Assembly (NCBI GenBank): GCA_017395725.1
Contig: JAFQOB010000114.1
Coordinates: forward strand, 1-7,664
Source of the DNA: Clostridia bacterium
Lineage (GTDB): Bacteria > Bacillota_A > Clostridia > Oscillospirales > CAG-272
DNA length: 7,664 nt
Direction: 5' to 3'
Shown here piece by piece: positions 1-7,133 of this stretch. The first letter of the stretch is position 1. The number at the start of each line of letters is the position of its first letter. A program made the position numbers and the translations under genes. The notes under the pieces were generated by a model. The model was not told the DNA's origin. It searched no databases and saw nothing but the letters and a program-made list of their open reading frames with translations.

Positions 1-31
1 AAAAAAAGCATTTTCTTTAAAAATATATTAC

Positions 32-59
32 TTGATTTTTAAAATATATATAGTATAAT
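32..59 (+). promoter_or_regulatory. Probable sigma-A promoter for secA
   Basis: A TTGATT box at 32-37 (four of six matches to TTGACA) lies 16 bases upstream of a perfect TATAAT at 54-59. Transcription would start around 65-68, giving a leader of roughly 35 bases before secA. The upstream 30 bases are A/T runs that could act as an UP element. The whole region is AT-rich, so chance matches are likely, and the window edge hides whether secA is also read from an upstream gene. Confidence 0.5.
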
Positions 60-85
60 ATAATGGTATTATAATATGCATTGAA

Positions 86-92
86 AAGAGGA
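86..92 (+). promoter_or_regulatory. Ribosome binding site of secA
   Basis: The sequence AAGAGGA ends 8 bases before the ATG at 101. It is a good match to the Shine-Dalgarno consensus and supports this start. Confidence 0.7.
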
Positions 93-100
93 TTCACAGA

Positions 101-2848
101 ATGGGATTGATAAACAAAATATTTGGCTCATACAGCGATAGACAAATCAAAAAAATAATGCCTATCGTAGAAAAAATAGAGAGTTTAGCAGAAAAGTATG
201 CCGCAATGACAGATGAAGAATTGAAAGCATGTACACCTGCTCTTAAGGCACGTCTTGCAAATGGCGAAACCCTTGACGATATTTTACCTGATGCTTTTGC
301 GTTGGTTAGAGAAGCAGATGACAGAGTGCTCGGTAAGCGCCCCTTTAAAGTTCAGCTTATGGGTGGCATAATACTTCATCAAGGCAGAATTGCAGAAATG
401 AAAACAGGTGAAGGTAAAACTCTTGTAGCTACTCTTCCCGCTTATCTTAACGCTTTATCAGGCAAGGGTGTTCACGTTGTTACTGTAAATGAATATCTTG
501 CTCGTTTAGGTGCAGAAGAAATGGGACGTGTATACGGCTTTCTCGGCTTGACTACAGGTCTTATTATTCATGACCAAACGAAAGCAGAAAAGCAAAAGGC
601 TTATTTATGCGATATCACTTACGGAACCAACAACGAATTTGGATTCGATTATTTGCGTGATAATATGGTTATCTATAAGGAACACATGGGACAGAGGGGG
701 CACAACTTCGCGATTGTAGACGAGGTTGACTCTATTCTTATAGATGAAGCAAGAACACCGCTTATTATATCGGGCGAGGGCGAAAAATCGACCGATATGT
801 ACGACAGAGCGAACAAGCTTGTCAAAGGTATGCGAGAGTTCAGAATTAAAGAAATCGACCAAAAAGAAAGTACTGATGATATTGATGCAGATTATATTGT
901 TGACGAAAAAGCAAGAACAACAATTCTTACTGCTTCAGGTGTAGAAAAAGCAGAAAAGTTTTTTGAAATCGAAAACCTTTCTGACCCCGAGAACTCTGAA
1001 CTTGCGCACTACATTAACCAAGCGATAAAGGCTCACGGCGTAATGAAACGCGATGTTGATTACGTGCTGAAGGACGGTCAAGTTATAATAGTTGATACCT
1101 TTACTGGTAGACTTATGCACGGAAGAAGATATTCCGACGGACTCCATCAGGCAATTGAAGCGAAAGAGCACGTACAGGTACAGAAGGAAAATAAAACCCT
1201 TGCTACAATAACGTTCCAAAACTATTTTAGGCTTTATAACAAACTTTCAGGAATGACGGGTACTGCTCAAACTGAAGAAAATGAATTTCGTGAAATATAC
1301 AGCTTAGACGTTGTGGTTATTCCTACGAATAAACCTATGATAAGAAAAGACCATAATGACGTTATATATAAAAACACAAAGGGCAAGTATGATGCCATTG
1401 TAAAACAGATAATTGAATGTCACGAAAAAGGACAACCTGTTCTTGTTGGTACTGTTTCCGTTGATAAGTCCGAAGAACTCTCAAGAAGACTCAAACGAGA
1501 AGGTATTGAACATACGGTTCTTAATGCTAAATATCACGAAAAAGAAGCTGAAATTGTTGCTGACGCGGGTAAGATAGGTAAAGTAACCATTTCTACGAAT
1601 ATGGCAGGTCGTGGTACTGATATTATGCTTGGCGGTAACCCTGAATTTTTGGCAAAGCAAGAGATGTACAAAATGGGCTATGATGAAGAAACGGTCGGCT
1701 TAGCTGTGGGTTCTTCCCTGTCTGTTTCTCAGGAAGTACTTGATGCAAGAGAAGTATTTAAAACGCTCTTTGAAAAATATAAAGCAGAAATAGCTCCTCT
1801 CGCTAAACAAGTGTGCGATGCAGGCGGTCTCTTTATAATTGGTACAGAAAGACACGAGAGCAGACGTATTGATAACCAGCTTAGAGGCCGTTCGGGACGT
1901 CAGGGGGACCCCGGTGAATCACGCTTCTTTATTTCATTTGAAGATGATTTAATGAGACTGTTCGGCAGCGATAGAATATTGGGTATGGTTGATAAACTTG
2001 GTCTTGAGGAAGACCAACCTATAGATGTAAAAATTGTTTCAGATTCGATTGAATCTGCGCAAAAGCGTCTTGAGGCTCAAAACTTTACACGACGTAAGAA
2101 TGTTTTGAATTATGATGACGTAATGAATCAACAGCGTACTGTTATTTATAAACAACGCGCTATGGTTCTTGACGGTCTCGACCTGAAAGAAAAGATTAGA
2201 AATATGATTTCTTCTACAATATCCAACGCAGTAAACTCATTTATGCCCGGCGAAAACAGAGACGATTGGAATTTAGAAGAATTAAAGAAATATTTCTACG
2301 GCACACTTTGCCGCGCAGATGATTTCACTGAAAATAATGATAATTCCCTTTCGACAAATTCTGTCATTGAGCTTCTTGAACAAAGAGCAGATGAATTATA
2401 TGCTCAAAAAGAAGAGCTGTTTGGCACAGACCAAATGAGAGAGGTTGAACGTGTTATCTTGCTCAAGGCGGTTGATATGCATTGGATGGACCACATAGAC
2501 GCAATGGATGACCTCAAAGGCAGTGTGGGACTTCACGCTTATGCACAGAGAGACCCGCTTAAAGAATATCAGATTCAAGGCGGGGATATGTTCGATGAAA
2601 TGAACAATGCAATATGCGAAGATACTGCACGCGGTATATTATCTGTTGTTCCAAGAGTTCGCGAAATCAAGCGTGAAGCTGTTGCTAAAGTAACAAACGC
2701 AGGTTTTGTAGGCTCTTCCGGAGAACAAACAGTGAAAAAGCCAATAAGAAAAGGCGAAAAGGTTGGCAGAAACGACCCTTGTCCTTGCGGAAGCGGAAAG
2801 AAATACAAAAAATGCTGCGGAGCAAACGAAAATAATACAGAAGAATAA
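101..2848 (+). CDS. secA: Preprotein translocase subunit SecA (motor ATPase)
   Basis: SecA is the peripheral ATPase that pushes unfolded preproteins through the SecYEG channel. The 915-residue product has the full family layout. NBD1 carries Walker A (MKTGEGKT, residues 100-107) and the DEAD-like Walker B (VDEVD, 206-210), followed by [12 protein letters not shown]. The preprotein cross-linking domain covers roughly residues 222-370. NBD2 follows, with LSGMTGTA (382-389), [11 protein letters not shown] (498-508) and the arginine-finger region from [13 protein letters not shown] through [10 protein letters not shown] (581-605). Helical scaffold and wing domains come next. The C-terminal SEC-C zinc motif has Cys894, Cys896, Cys905 and Cys906 (CxCx8CC), which in other bacteria binds zinc and contacts SecB or ribosomes. 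The protein is longer than the roughly 840 residues of Bacillus SecA, partly because of about 60 residues between the two NBD2 motifs (about 510-572). The start is supported by a good ribosome binding site and the typical [10 protein letters not shown] opening. The next gene begins 15 bases after the stop. Confidence 0.98.
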   Translation: MGLINKIFGSYSDRQIKKIMPIVEKIESLAEKYAAMTDEELKACTPALKARLANGETLDDILPDAFALVREADDRVLGKRPFKVQLMGGIILHQGRIAEMKTGEGKTLVATLPAYLNALSGKGVHVVTVNEYLARLGAEEMGRVYGFLGLTTGLIIHDQTKAEKQKAYLCDITYGTNNEFGFDYLRDNMVIYKEHMGQRGHNFAIVDEVDSILIDEARTPLIISGEGEKSTDMYDRANKLVKGMREFRIKEIDQKESTDDIDADYIVDEKARTTILTASGVEKAEKFFEIENLSDPENSELAHYINQAIKAHGVMKRDVDYVLKDGQVIIVDTFTGRLMHGRRYSDGLHQAIEAKEHVQVQKENKTLATITFQNYFRLYNKLSGMTGTAQTEENEFREIYSLDVVVIPTNKPMIRKDHNDVIYKNTKGKYDAIVKQIIECHEKGQPVLVGTVSVDKSEELSRRLKREGIEHTVLNAKYHEKEAEIVADAGKIGKVTISTNMAGRGTDIMLGGNPEFLAKQEMYKMGYDEETVGLAVGSSLSVSQEVLDAREVFKTLFEKYKAEIAPLAKQVCDAGGLFIIGTERHESRRIDNQLRGRSGRQGDPGESRFFISFEDDLMRLFGSDRILGMVDKLGLEEDQPIDVKIVSDSIESAQKRLEAQNFTRRKNVLNYDDVMNQQRTVIYKQRAMVLDGLDLKEKIRNMISSTISNAVNSFMPGENRDDWNLEELKKYFYGTLCRADDFTENNDNSLSTNSVIELLEQRADELYAQKEELFGTDQMREVERVILLKAVDMHWMDHIDAMDDLKGSVGLHAYAQRDPLKEYQIQGGDMFDEMNNAICEDTARGILSVVPRVREIKREAVAKVTNAGFVGSSGEQTVKKPIRKGEKVGRNDPCPCGSGKKYKKCCGANENNTEE

Positions 2849-2853
2849 AATTC

Positions 2854-2860
2854 AGGTGAT
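2854..2860 (+). promoter_or_regulatory. Ribosome binding site of the 205-residue membrane protein gene
   Basis: AGGTGAT matches the 3' part of the extended Shine-Dalgarno sequence (AGGAGGTGAT). It sits just upstream of the ATG at 2864, inside the 15-base gap after secA. Together with the matching N-terminus of the next gene's product, it fixes this start. Confidence 0.65.
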
Positions 2861-2863
2861 AAT

Positions 2864-3481
2864 ATGGGCTTTGGTCTTTTATTTATTGGGTACTTGCTTT
2901 TCTTTAGCTTACCATTTAAAGAAACACTCAATCTACCGCCCGATTTATTTGGGTTTATAATAACGTATATAGGCATAAGAAGCCTCGCTGAATACGGTTG
3001 CGGTTGGGAAAACCTAAAAAGATATTATTCTGTTATATTTCCTGCAAGTATCTTAAATCTTACATTACAGCTTGTTAATATCTTTGGAATGTTAACAGAA
3101 ATTAGAGAAATTTGGGATTACGCATATGAGGCATTGATTATAGTCTATAATCTGTTATTGCTAATCGCAATCTATAAAATTGCAGTTGAAACAGAAGTGA
3201 AATCTATACAGGCTAAAGCAAAAAGAAATATAATTTTAATGGTTGTTTATTACGCAACAATGCTTATAATTTCACTCCCCCTCCCGTTCATTCAAGATGT
3301 TTACAAACATCTTGAAGTAAACTTTTCGTTTACTTTAGTTTTATTTATATTCAATTACCTATGGCGTTTTCTAAACCTCGCCCTAATATTTTCATGCTAT
3401 ATGTGGATTTGCCAAGAGGGCGATGAAGATATGCCTGAAAAAGAACGTACATTTTTCACAAAGAAACATAAGGAGGAATAA
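2864..3481 (+). CDS. Uncharacterised multi-pass membrane protein (paralogue of the next gene)
   Basis: The 205-residue product is strongly hydrophobic and I do not recognise a named function. By eye there are about six membrane segments (near residues 2-18, 25-42, 54-76, 87-107, 120-142 and 154-182), then a charged tail rich in Glu and Lys (183-205) that is probably cytoplasmic. The first segment leads into LNLPPDLFG and then ITYIGIRSLA, with Pro26, Asp27 and Gly30. The same pattern at the same position opens the product of the next gene (ILPDFLG, then IIIGLNKLA), so the two are probably related and both starts look correct. No enzyme motif, nucleotide-binding loop or metal-binding cysteine cluster is visible. 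The gene lies 15 bases after secA and its last codons form the ribosome binding site of the next gene. A perfect inverted repeat sits inside it at 3291-3316. A role beside Sec or the MATE exporter is possible from position alone but is not shown. Confidence 0.85.
   Translation: MGFGLLFIGYLLFFSLPFKETLNLPPDLFGFIITYIGIRSLAEYGCGWENLKRYYSVIFPASILNLTLQLVNIFGMLTEIREIWDYAYEALIIVYNLLLLIAIYKIAVETEVKSIQAKAKRNIILMVVYYATMLIISLPLPFIQDVYKHLEVNFSFTLVLFIFNYLWRFLNLALIFSCYMWICQEGDEDMPEKERTFFTKKHKEE
3291..3316. repeat. Perfect 12-bp inverted repeat inside a coding region
   Basis: TTCAAGATGTTT (3291-3302) and AAACATCTTGAA (3305-3316) are exact reverse complements separated by AC. In RNA this could form an 11-bp stem with a four-base loop. 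The arms are only a quarter G+C and no U tract follows directly. It lies in codons for residues around 143-151 of the 205-residue membrane protein. Function is unknown. Confidence 0.75.
3315..3335. repeat. Second perfect hairpin next to the 12-bp inverted repeat
   Basis: AAGTAAAC (3315-3322) and GTTTACTT (3328-3335) are exact reverse complements around a five-base loop TTTTC. The left arm shares two bases with the end of the preceding inverted repeat, and T-rich sequence follows. The stem is weak, with two G/C pairs of eight, so a chance origin is quite possible. Confidence 0.5.
3471..3476 (+). promoter_or_regulatory. Strong ribosome binding site that decides a TTG start
   Basis: A full AGGAGG ends 7 bases before the TTG at 3484. 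It is embedded in the last Lys-Glu-Glu codons of the preceding gene, so the upstream ribosome must pass over it, which favours translational coupling. No ATG at suitable spacing competes with the TTG. Confidence 0.85.
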
Positions 3482-3483
3482 TC

Positions 3484-4800
3484 TTGGGTTTATCTTATAT
3501 AATAGCGGGATTTATTTTCTTCTTTTTGCCTAATTTTAGCATAATAGATATACTTCCCGACTTTTTGGGTTGCATTTTAATTATAATCGGATTAAACAAG
3601 TTGGCAGACTTAACCCCCGGATTATATGATGCAAGAAAAGCTTTTAAAAAAGTTTTATATATTCATATAGTTAAGTTCTTTCTGATGTTTACAGTTCCCT
3701 TTTTTGGTAATCAAAACGGAGGAGAAGGTTACGTTTTAATTTTTTCATTCACTTTTGCGGTGTTGGATTTTATTTATACACTTCCGGCTTTCAAAGCACT
3801 TTTAAACGGTTTTGTTTACCTTGGAGATAGAACGAATGCATCTATTTTGTTCAAAAACCAAAGTGAATTTTCCACACTGACAACAGCGTTTATTATAGTA
3901 AAAGCAACTCTTGCTTTCTTACCCGACTTGTCGTTTATTTCTAATCCCGATAGCTCAAACGTTGTTTCGTTAACCGGCGGTTTTTACCTTTCAAACTACA
4001 AAAGCTTGCTTGTGGGTGCGAACTTTCTGATCACAGGGCTTCTAGGAATTATATGGCTTGTTTATGCAGTAAAGTATTTTAATGGAATAAAGAATGATAA
4101 AAACTTGATGACTTCCTTGGTAAACAGATATAACACAGAAATTTTACCTCAGGAAGGACTCTTTATACGAAGAGCAATTAAACTGTCCTTTACATTTATA
4201 ATGATTGGCGGATTTTTGATGACCGACTATCTGATTGACTTAGTTAACGTTATTCCTGACTTTTTTGGAGCTATGTTTTTCTTGTTTGCTGCTCTTGTGT
4301 TAAAAAAACACAACAAAGTAAAGTCTCTTATGATTGTATCTTCAATTTATCTTGTAACAACGATTCTTTCTTGGAGCTTCTTGTGCGTGTTTGCAATAAA
4401 GTTCCCTTCTGTAAATATTTGGACGAATATTGAGGCGTACAATTCATTCAGCTATGTATCAGCATTAAATACTATTAAATATGTTGTTCAAATAGTATTA
4501 ACTTACTCTCTGTTTGACTCATTAAGAAAAGTTATAAATTTCCATACGGGTTCGTGTGTAAATGAATTAAACAGTATATCGTTAGCAAGAAAACAACAAC
4601 AAGATAATTTAAAAAAGAATAATGTTTTAGTATTTGCACTAGGGGTTATTAGTTGTATTTCGAGCATAGTTAGAACATTTACTTTGTTTAATTACCCTTC
4701 CTTTGGGGTTATAGACTTTTTAATAAACATAGTTTATGCTGTTTATCTTATGAAGCTTTTAACAAACATCAACGATGCAGTAGAATATAGGTATTTATAA
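3484..4800 (+). CDS. Uncharacterised multi-pass membrane protein with an internal repeat
   Basis: The product is 438 residues with roughly 10 to 12 hydrophobic segments and I do not recognise a named function. The N-terminus (about residues 5-41) resembles that of the upstream 205-residue protein: a hydrophobic stretch, then ILPDFLG (Pro25, Asp26, Gly29) and a second hydrophobic stretch. A similar block returns at about 236-275, with VIPDFFG (Pro258, Asp259, Gly262), and a looser pair of segments with FAVLDF (91-96) and FGVIDF (407-412) also matches. This suggests the gene arose by duplicating a unit like its neighbour. A polar stretch near 355-379, rich in Gln, Lys and Asn, is probably a cytoplasmic loop. 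The TTG start is chosen for its perfect ribosome binding site and for alignment with the upstream protein. It begins 2 bases after the upstream stop, and its own stop overlaps the MATE start by one base. No catalytic motif is visible. It could be a transporter-like or structural membrane protein, but nothing in the sequence settles this. Confidence 0.87.
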   Translation: MGLSYIIAGFIFFFLPNFSIIDILPDFLGCILIIIGLNKLADLTPGLYDARKAFKKVLYIHIVKFFLMFTVPFFGNQNGGEGYVLIFSFTFAVLDFIYTLPAFKALLNGFVYLGDRTNASILFKNQSEFSTLTTAFIIVKATLAFLPDLSFISNPDSSNVVSLTGGFYLSNYKSLLVGANFLITGLLGIIWLVYAVKYFNGIKNDKNLMTSLVNRYNTEILPQEGLFIRRAIKLSFTFIMIGGFLMTDYLIDLVNVIPDFFGAMFFLFAALVLKKHNKVKSLMIVSSIYLVTTILSWSFLCVFAIKFPSVNIWTNIEAYNSFSYVSALNTIKYVVQIVLTYSLFDSLRKVINFHTGSCVNELNSISLARKQQQDNLKKNNVLVFALGVISCISSIVRTFTLFNYPSFGVIDFLINIVYAVYLMKLLTNINDAVEYRYL

Positions 4801-6164
4801 TGGCTACAAAAAACAAATCAATTGATATGTTGAACGGTCCAATCCTTCCCAACATCTTAAAGTACACACTTCCGATTTTTTTGACAAGTGTTTTGCAACT
4901 ACTCTTTAACGCAACTGACCTCGTGGTTGTCGGACAATTCTGTGGCAGCTTGTCTGTAAGTGCAGTTGGGGTAACAGGTTCAATTACAAATCTTATAATT
5001 AATTTATTTTTAGGATTATCAGTAGGTTCAGGTGTAGCTGTTGCACACGCCGTTGGGTGCAACAACAAGGATGCAGTAACCAAAACAGTGCACACTGCTT
5101 TACCAACAGCTCTTGTAAGCGGTGTGTTTTTGACCGTTTTCGGAGTACTTTTTTCTAAAACTTTTCTTCGTCTTATGGGTACTCCTGAAAATGTTTTGGA
5201 GCTTGCATCTGTTTATATGCAGATTTACTTTTGTGGAATAACGTTCAGTATGGTTTATAATTTTTGTGCATCAATACTCAGAGCAGTCGGAGACACGAAA
5301 TCGCCCTTGATTTTTTTGAGTATCGGAGGAGTTATAAACGTTACACTTAATATAATATTAGTTACACTGTTTGATATGAACGTAGCCGGTGTAGCACTTG
5401 CAACGATTATTGCTCAAGCATTTTCCGCCGTTATGGTTGTCATAACTTTATGCAAAAGAACTGATGACTGCAAGTTGGTTTTGAAGGATATTCGTTTTCA
5501 CAAAGATGAGTTACTCAGAATTATAAGAATAGGCCTCCCTGCAGGAATACAAGGTGCCCTCTTCTCCATATCTAACGTTTTGATTCAATCTTCGGTAAAT
5601 TCATTTGGTGAAGATTTTATAGCCGGAAACTCAGCCGCCGCAAACCTCGAAAGCTTTGTATACGTCCTTTTAGCCGCGTTTCAACAAGCTGCTGTTAATT
5701 TTATTGGACAGAACACAGGTGCTCGCAAATTCAAGAGAATTAAAAAGATATTTTGGACATGTACTGTTTCCGTTTCGGTCTCAGGCTTTGTATTAGGCAG
5801 TGTATTTTATCTTTTTGGAAGACAGCTTTTGAGTATTTATATAACCGACTCCGCATTAGCTATAGAATACGGACTTTTACGAATGGCGTTTATATGTTTA
5901 CCGTATTTTATTTGCGGTTTAGTCGAGGTGACTACAGGAGCCTTAAGAGGCTTAGGTTCTTCCCTTGCCCCTATGGTTATTTCAATTCTCGGAATTTGCG
6001 GTATAAGACTTTTATGGATTTATACAATTTTCGGAATTGAAAAATTTCATACACCCGAATGTCTGTTTCTTTCGTACATTATTTCTTGGATTATAACATT
6101 TGGACTTCAATTGGCAGCATTCTTGGTGCTATATAAACGATTGAGCTGTTATTCCAACGACTAA
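4800..6164 (+). CDS. MATE-family multidrug/cation efflux transporter
   Basis: MATE proteins are antiporters that export drugs, dyes or metabolites in exchange for Na+ or H+ across the cytoplasmic membrane. The 454-residue product has the normal length and two MatE halves, about residues 15-215 and 235-445, giving about 12 membrane helices. The first half shows LPIFLTSVLQLLFNATDLVV (24-43), VGSGVAVAHAVG (75-86) and LRAVGDTKSP (160-169), and ends with VAGVALATIIAQ (195-206). The second half shows IRIGLPAGIQGALFSISNV (242-260), GQNTGARKFKRIKK (303-316) and ALRGLGSSLAPM (381-392). These are hallmarks of the clostridial MATE group. The ATG at 4800 shares its A with the preceding TAA stop. The upstream binding site is weak (AGG at 4790-4792), so translation probably depends on re-initiation by ribosomes finishing the previous gene. 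The substrate cannot be told from sequence. It appears to end the secA-led transcription unit, though no terminator is visible after it. Confidence 0.95.
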   Translation: MATKNKSIDMLNGPILPNILKYTLPIFLTSVLQLLFNATDLVVVGQFCGSLSVSAVGVTGSITNLIINLFLGLSVGSGVAVAHAVGCNNKDAVTKTVHTALPTALVSGVFLTVFGVLFSKTFLRLMGTPENVLELASVYMQIYFCGITFSMVYNFCASILRAVGDTKSPLIFLSIGGVINVTLNIILVTLFDMNVAGVALATIIAQAFSAVMVVITLCKRTDDCKLVLKDIRFHKDELLRIIRIGLPAGIQGALFSISNVLIQSSVNSFGEDFIAGNSAAANLESFVYVLLAAFQQAAVNFIGQNTGARKFKRIKKIFWTCTVSVSVSGFVLGSVFYLFGRQLLSIYITDSALAIEYGLLRMAFICLPYFICGLVEVTTGALRGLGSSLAPMVISILGICGIRLLWIYTIFGIEKFHTPECLFLSYIISWIITFGLQLAAFLVLYKRLSCYSND

Positions 6165-6166
6165 TT

Positions 6167-6193
6167 TAGACATTAATTTTTATTCTATATAAT
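6167..6193 (+). promoter_or_regulatory. Possible promoter for the DMT transporter gene
   Basis: TAGACA at 6167-6172 (five of six matches to TTGACA) lies 15 bases upstream of a perfect TATAAT at 6188-6193. The spacer is short. It falls in the only sizeable gap between genes of this window (6165-6231), which makes a real promoter plausible. No hairpin terminator for the MATE gene is visible in the same gap. Confidence 0.4.
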
Positions 6194-6231
6194 CGACTTA
6201 GAAATATTTCCGGCTGATAAAGGTTAAATTT

Positions 6232-7124
6232 ATGAAACTATCAAACAACACACCCAAAATTCAATTGATACTCTCGATGATTATATTTGGGACAATTGGA
6301 ATTTTCAGAAAATACATAGAGCTCCCCTCTTCTGTCATTGCGATGGCGAGAGGTTTTATAGGAATGGTCTTTTTATTGGTCGTTATACTTATAAAGAAGA
6401 ATAAATTATCGATTTCGGCTTTAAAGAATAATTTTTTGTATTTAATATTATCCGGAGCTTTTATCGGTTTTAACTGGATTTTGCTTTTTGAATCATATAA
6501 TTATACTTCTGTTGCCGTAGCTACACTTTGTTACTATATGGCGCCGGTGATTGTTATAATTTTATCCCCATTAGTTTTGAGAGAAAAGCTTTCCTCAATC
6601 AAAATAATTAGCGTTATAGTAGCTTTGTTTGGTATGTTTTTTGTTTCGGGTGTCTTAAAACCGGCTTAGGTTCACTACAAGAAACGAAAGGTGTTCTATT
6701 TGGTCTTGGTGCCGCATTGCTTTATGCATGTGTTATTCTTTTAAACAAGAAAATTAAAGATATTTCTCCTGTTGATAAAACTATATACCAACTCGGTATT
6801 GCAGGTATAGTACTACTTCCCTATACATATTTAACAGAAGATTTTTCATCAATAAGCCTTGATACAACATCTTTATGTTTACTTCTTGTTGTAGGTGTTG
6901 TACACACGGGTATAACGTATTATTTATACTTTGGTTCGCTCTCGGGATTAGATGCACAAACTGCGGCACTTTACAGCTATATTGACCCTATTTTTGCAAT
7001 ACTCCTTTCAGCATTGCTTCTGAAAGAATCGATGGGTATATATGAAATTGTGGGTACGGTACTTATCCTTGGTTCAACAATTCTTTGTGAATTATCCCCA
7101 GCTCTTACTAAAAAAAGAAAGTAG
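6232..7124 (+). pseudogene. EamA/DMT-family transporter, split by a one-base frameshift
   Basis: EamA proteins are ten-helix inner-membrane transporters of the drug/metabolite superfamily, usually about 290-300 residues, made of two similar halves. The first half is read from ATG 6232 (AAAGG at 6219-6223 is its binding site) and covers one EamA unit. It has AMARGFIGMVFLL (37-49) and YYMAPVIVIILSPLVLREKL (101-120), and runs into a TAG at 6667-6669 after VLKPA. Reading frame +3 takes over exactly there: from base 6660 it gives TGLGSLQETKG, then LLYACVILLNKK and a full second EamA unit with DAQTAALYSYIDPIFAILLS, ending at TAG 7122-7124. One extra A in the A run at 6657-6660 would join both halves into a normal 297-residue protein. 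The sequence therefore shows a recent frameshift, a sequencing or assembly error, or less likely a recoding event. The TTG at 6717 is inside the second unit and is not a credible separate start. The substrate is unknown. Confidence 0.88.
6657..6660 (+). other. Frameshift point in the DMT transporter gene
   Basis: The coding frame changes at the AAAA run in the context gtc-tta-aaa-ccg. If five A bases were present, it would read Val-Leu-Lys-Thr-Gly-Leu-Gly and stay in the second frame. Both flanking frames carry well-conserved transporter sequence right up to this point, so the position is fixed within a few codons. Confidence 0.8.
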
Positions 7125-7133
7125 AATTATAAT

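Noticed and set aside
70..75. Second TATAAT upstream of secA
   Set aside because: No reasonable -35 box lies 16-18 bases upstream; the copy at 54-59 is better placed.
605..862. Reverse-strand open frame inside secA
   Set aside because: It lies wholly within secA, shows no family motifs and has no ribosome binding site; the same holds for the other open frames overlapping secA in other frames (744-944, 935-1219, 2396-2578, 2575-2976).
2040..2057. Seven-bp hairpin CAGATTC...GAATCTG in secA
   Set aside because: A stem this short is expected by chance in 7.6 kb, it is in conserved coding sequence, and no U tract follows.
4769..5095. Reverse-strand open frame over the start of the MATE gene
   Set aside because: It is antisense to well-conserved MATE sequence, with low-complexity composition and no recognisable domain. 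The frames at 5753-6040 (+), 6781-6969 (-) and 7439-7657 (-) are rejected for the same reason.
6650..6700. Programmed -1 frameshift in the DMT gene as the main explanation
   Set aside because: The site (C-TTA-AAA-C) is not a full X-XXY-YYZ heptamer, and I see no strong downstream hairpin or pseudoknot and no upstream Shine-Dalgarno stimulator. It is kept only as a minor alternative.
6717..7124. Separate 135-residue half-size DMT protein starting at TTG 6717
   Set aside because: The frame is open and conserved back to 6660, the TTG encodes a leucine inside a membrane helix, and there is no binding site before it. It is the second half of the frameshifted gene.
7128..7133. TATAAT directly before the DUF362 start as a promoter
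   Set aside because: It touches the ATG, so the transcript would start inside the coding region, and no -35 box is seen at the right distance.
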